Positions 18,653 through 20,000 of a stretch of DNA of 20,000 bases are shown here, piece by piece; positions within the stretch are counted from its first letter, which is position 1, and each line of letters opens with the position of its first letter. Below the pieces are notes generated by a model. The model saw nothing but the letters and a program-made list of their open reading frames with translations, was not told the DNA's origin and searched no databases. Where the stretch lies: NCBI RefSeq assembly GCF_042767895.1, contig NC_091588.1, forward strand, positions 19,570,568 to 19,590,567. Reading direction: 5' to 3'. This DNA is from Penaeus vannamei. Its lineage: Eukaryota; Arthropoda; Malacostraca; Decapoda; Penaeidae. The translations under genes were made by a program, and so were the position numbers.

Positions 18653-18655
18653 TTA
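18526..18655. repeat. 47-bp tandem array of MITE right termini (2.8 copies)
   Basis: ATTGACGG starts at 18526, 18573 and 18620, an exact 47-bp period. Each unit holds the terminal inverted repeat, TTA, and CGGAGAAAGAA or CGGAGAAAGAG. Copy 1 is the right end of the inner element, copies 2 and 3 the right end of the outer element and its duplicate. The copies differ at one visible base, so amplification looks recent. Confidence 0.9.
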
Positions 18656-19033
18656 CTCTGTGTGTGTGCTTCTTCCCTGCGATATATTCGTCATGGTAAA
18701 ATCTTGGTTCTCCTCGGTCATGTCACGGCGACCAGCAACCTCCGGCGACGCAGCTCCCGCCGTGAAAGGCACCGTCTGATTGCACGGACGATGCTCGGTA
18801 TTGGCAGAGCCCGACCTCCTTCCCGGGCATTGTGCTGCCTCCCTTATTGGGGCCGCGTTCCGGCGAGGCAAGACCCCTGCTCGGTGGGCAAGGGGCGGTC
18901 GCCTCAAACTTCATCGGGAAGCTTGTTTCCGGGGAAGCGAAGTCAATCCTCCAATCCCCGAAGTTCAATTTTCTCTAATCCGGGCTGCCTCCTCTCCTAT
19001 CTAGGGATCTACGGCAGTTTAATTAACCGCTGA
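18656..19033. other. CpG-dense GC-rich unique sequence; possible exon or regulatory island
   Basis: About 300 bp (18715-18985) are rich in CpG and non-repetitive. Frames are open on both strands (plus to a stop at 19031-19033; minus from an ATG at 18968), and the minus-strand one has fairly ordinary composition. Neither shows a domain I recognise, and the plus-strand frame begins inside the transposon terminus. GC-rich DNA keeps frames open by lacking TAA/TAG, so this is weak evidence for a gene. Confidence 0.25.
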
Positions 19034-19064
19034 TTGTCTAGAGGTGCGGCCTCCATCTGCCTAC

Positions 19065-19331
19065 CGCTTCCCAGTCCCTCATCCCTTACCCCCCCTCCCC
19101 ACGTCCCTTCCCCTTTCCCCTGTCCCTCACCCTCCACCCCCTCCCGTTCCTCACCCTTCATCCCGTCCTTCTCCCCCCCCCCCTCGTTCCTCACTTGCCC
19201 CCGTCCTTCATCTTTCTCCCCCCCCCCGTCCCCTCACCCTTCCCCCCCGTCCGGCACCCCTTCCCCCCTCACTTACCCCTTCCCCACCCCTGCTCCTCTC
19301 CCCTTCCCCACCCCTCCCCGCCCCACTACCC
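19065..19331. repeat. Third C-rich polypyrimidine tract
   Basis: CCCTCACC, CCCCTTCCCC and C7 to C10 runs dominate, similar in style to the tracts at 7071-7708 and 7905-8506 and in the same strand orientation. Proline/serine frames are artefacts. Confidence 0.9.
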
Positions 19332-19470
19332 AGGCAATCAGATATCCTAGCAGATAATATTGGCGTGATGTGGATTAGCGCGCGAGCCAGAATTCCTGTA
19401 GGATAATTTAGAAGAGAAAGGAGGATCTAATACCCAGCGCCATCCCACTCACAATATCCTAGTCCTTATT
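19332..19470. other. Unique spacer
   Basis: About 140 bp of ordinary composition between the C-rich tract and the terminal minisatellite. No gene. Confidence 0.4.
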
Positions 19471-20000
19471 GTTAAAGGGTTAAGATGAATTACAACCGCA
19501 TTTCTTCAAGGATTGATGAATAAACTACAACCTCATTAAAGAATTCATATAAACTACAACCATTCTTAAAAAATAAAATAAACTACAACTTCATTAATGA
19601 ATTGAAATAAACTACAACCTTCTTTCTTGTAGGATTAAAATAAACTATAACCTCATTTGCTAAAGGATTGAAATGAAATACAACCTTGTTTATGAAAAGA
19701 CAGAAATAAACTGCAACCTCATTTTGTTAAAGGATTAAAATAAATTAAAACCATATCTGTTGAAGGACTATAACCTTATTTCTAAAAGAAATAAAATTAA
19801 CAACAACTTTATTTGTTAAACGATGGAAATAAACTAAAATGATCTATTCAAAGGATTTAAAAATGCAACCTTATTTGTTTAAAGAATTATAATAAACTAT
19901 AACCTAATTCGTTAAAAGGATGCAAAATACAACCTTATTTGTTTAAAGAATTATAATAAACTACAACTGAATTCGTTAAAAAAAATTAAAATGAATTAAA
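19471..20000. repeat. Diverged ~30-bp minisatellite (AATAAACTACAACCTCATT), runs off the window
   Basis: About 16 units of roughly 27 to 36 bp share the core ATAAACTACAACCTYATTTG followed by TTAAAGGATTGAA. Units are 70 to 90 percent alike by eye. The last part shows a two-unit pattern: ACAACCTTATTTGTTTAAAG-type words recur about 62 bp apart (about 19867 and 19930). The array continues past the end of the window. It contains many stops in all frames. Confidence 0.85.

Overview
The window reads as non-coding, repeat-choked nuclear DNA of a eukaryote, probably a decapod crustacean. The extreme density and variety of simple repeats ((GATAAT)n, (GATA)n, (GA)n, (CTTT)n, (GT)n, (AT)n, C-rich tracts, 18 to 36 bp minisatellites) is a known hallmark of penaeid shrimp genomes. 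The taxon is an inference. I saw no rRNA or tRNA gene, operon, CRISPR array or prokaryotic gene. The long open frames lie almost all in stop-poor tandem repeats and are not genes.

Layout. Positions 1-1680: T/G homopolymers, a 36/33-bp minisatellite, (CTTT)n, an 18-bp array of GTAAGT units and degenerate GATAAT sequence. 1680-3240: mostly unique, with GGCGCC inverted repeats beside a 22-bp minisatellite. 3240-4600: a large compound microsatellite zone (GT, AT, GA/GACA, AT, GATA). 4600-6430: unique AT-rich sequence holding a decayed hammerhead-ribozyme-like fold on the minus strand at 5527-5578. 6430-7070: GA-rich, then AT-rich sequence. 7070-9340: a 2.2-kb pyrimidine-rich domain broken by a short G-rich block. 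9337-10458: a 24-bp minisatellite with higher-order structure. 10459-10640: a CpG-dense island. 10640-13800: purine-rich, AAT/GAT and AAC repeats around unique AT-rich sequence. 13840-13939: the one convincing protein-coding piece. 13940-17995: mostly unique AT-rich sequence with (GA)n, A-rich and GATAAT blocks. 17996-18655: a nested pair of non-autonomous inverted-repeat transposons. 18656-20000: a second CpG-dense stretch, another C-rich tract, and an A/T-rich minisatellite that runs off the end.

The coding piece is a 100-nt internal exon on the plus strand with clear splice sites. It encodes part of an SDS22-type leucine-rich-repeat protein, so much of the window may be intron of that gene. 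No other exon was identified, so no pathway can be described. The most interesting signals are the hammerhead-like fold, the nested transposon pair with its terminus amplified as a 47-bp array, and several minisatellites with two-level repeat structure.
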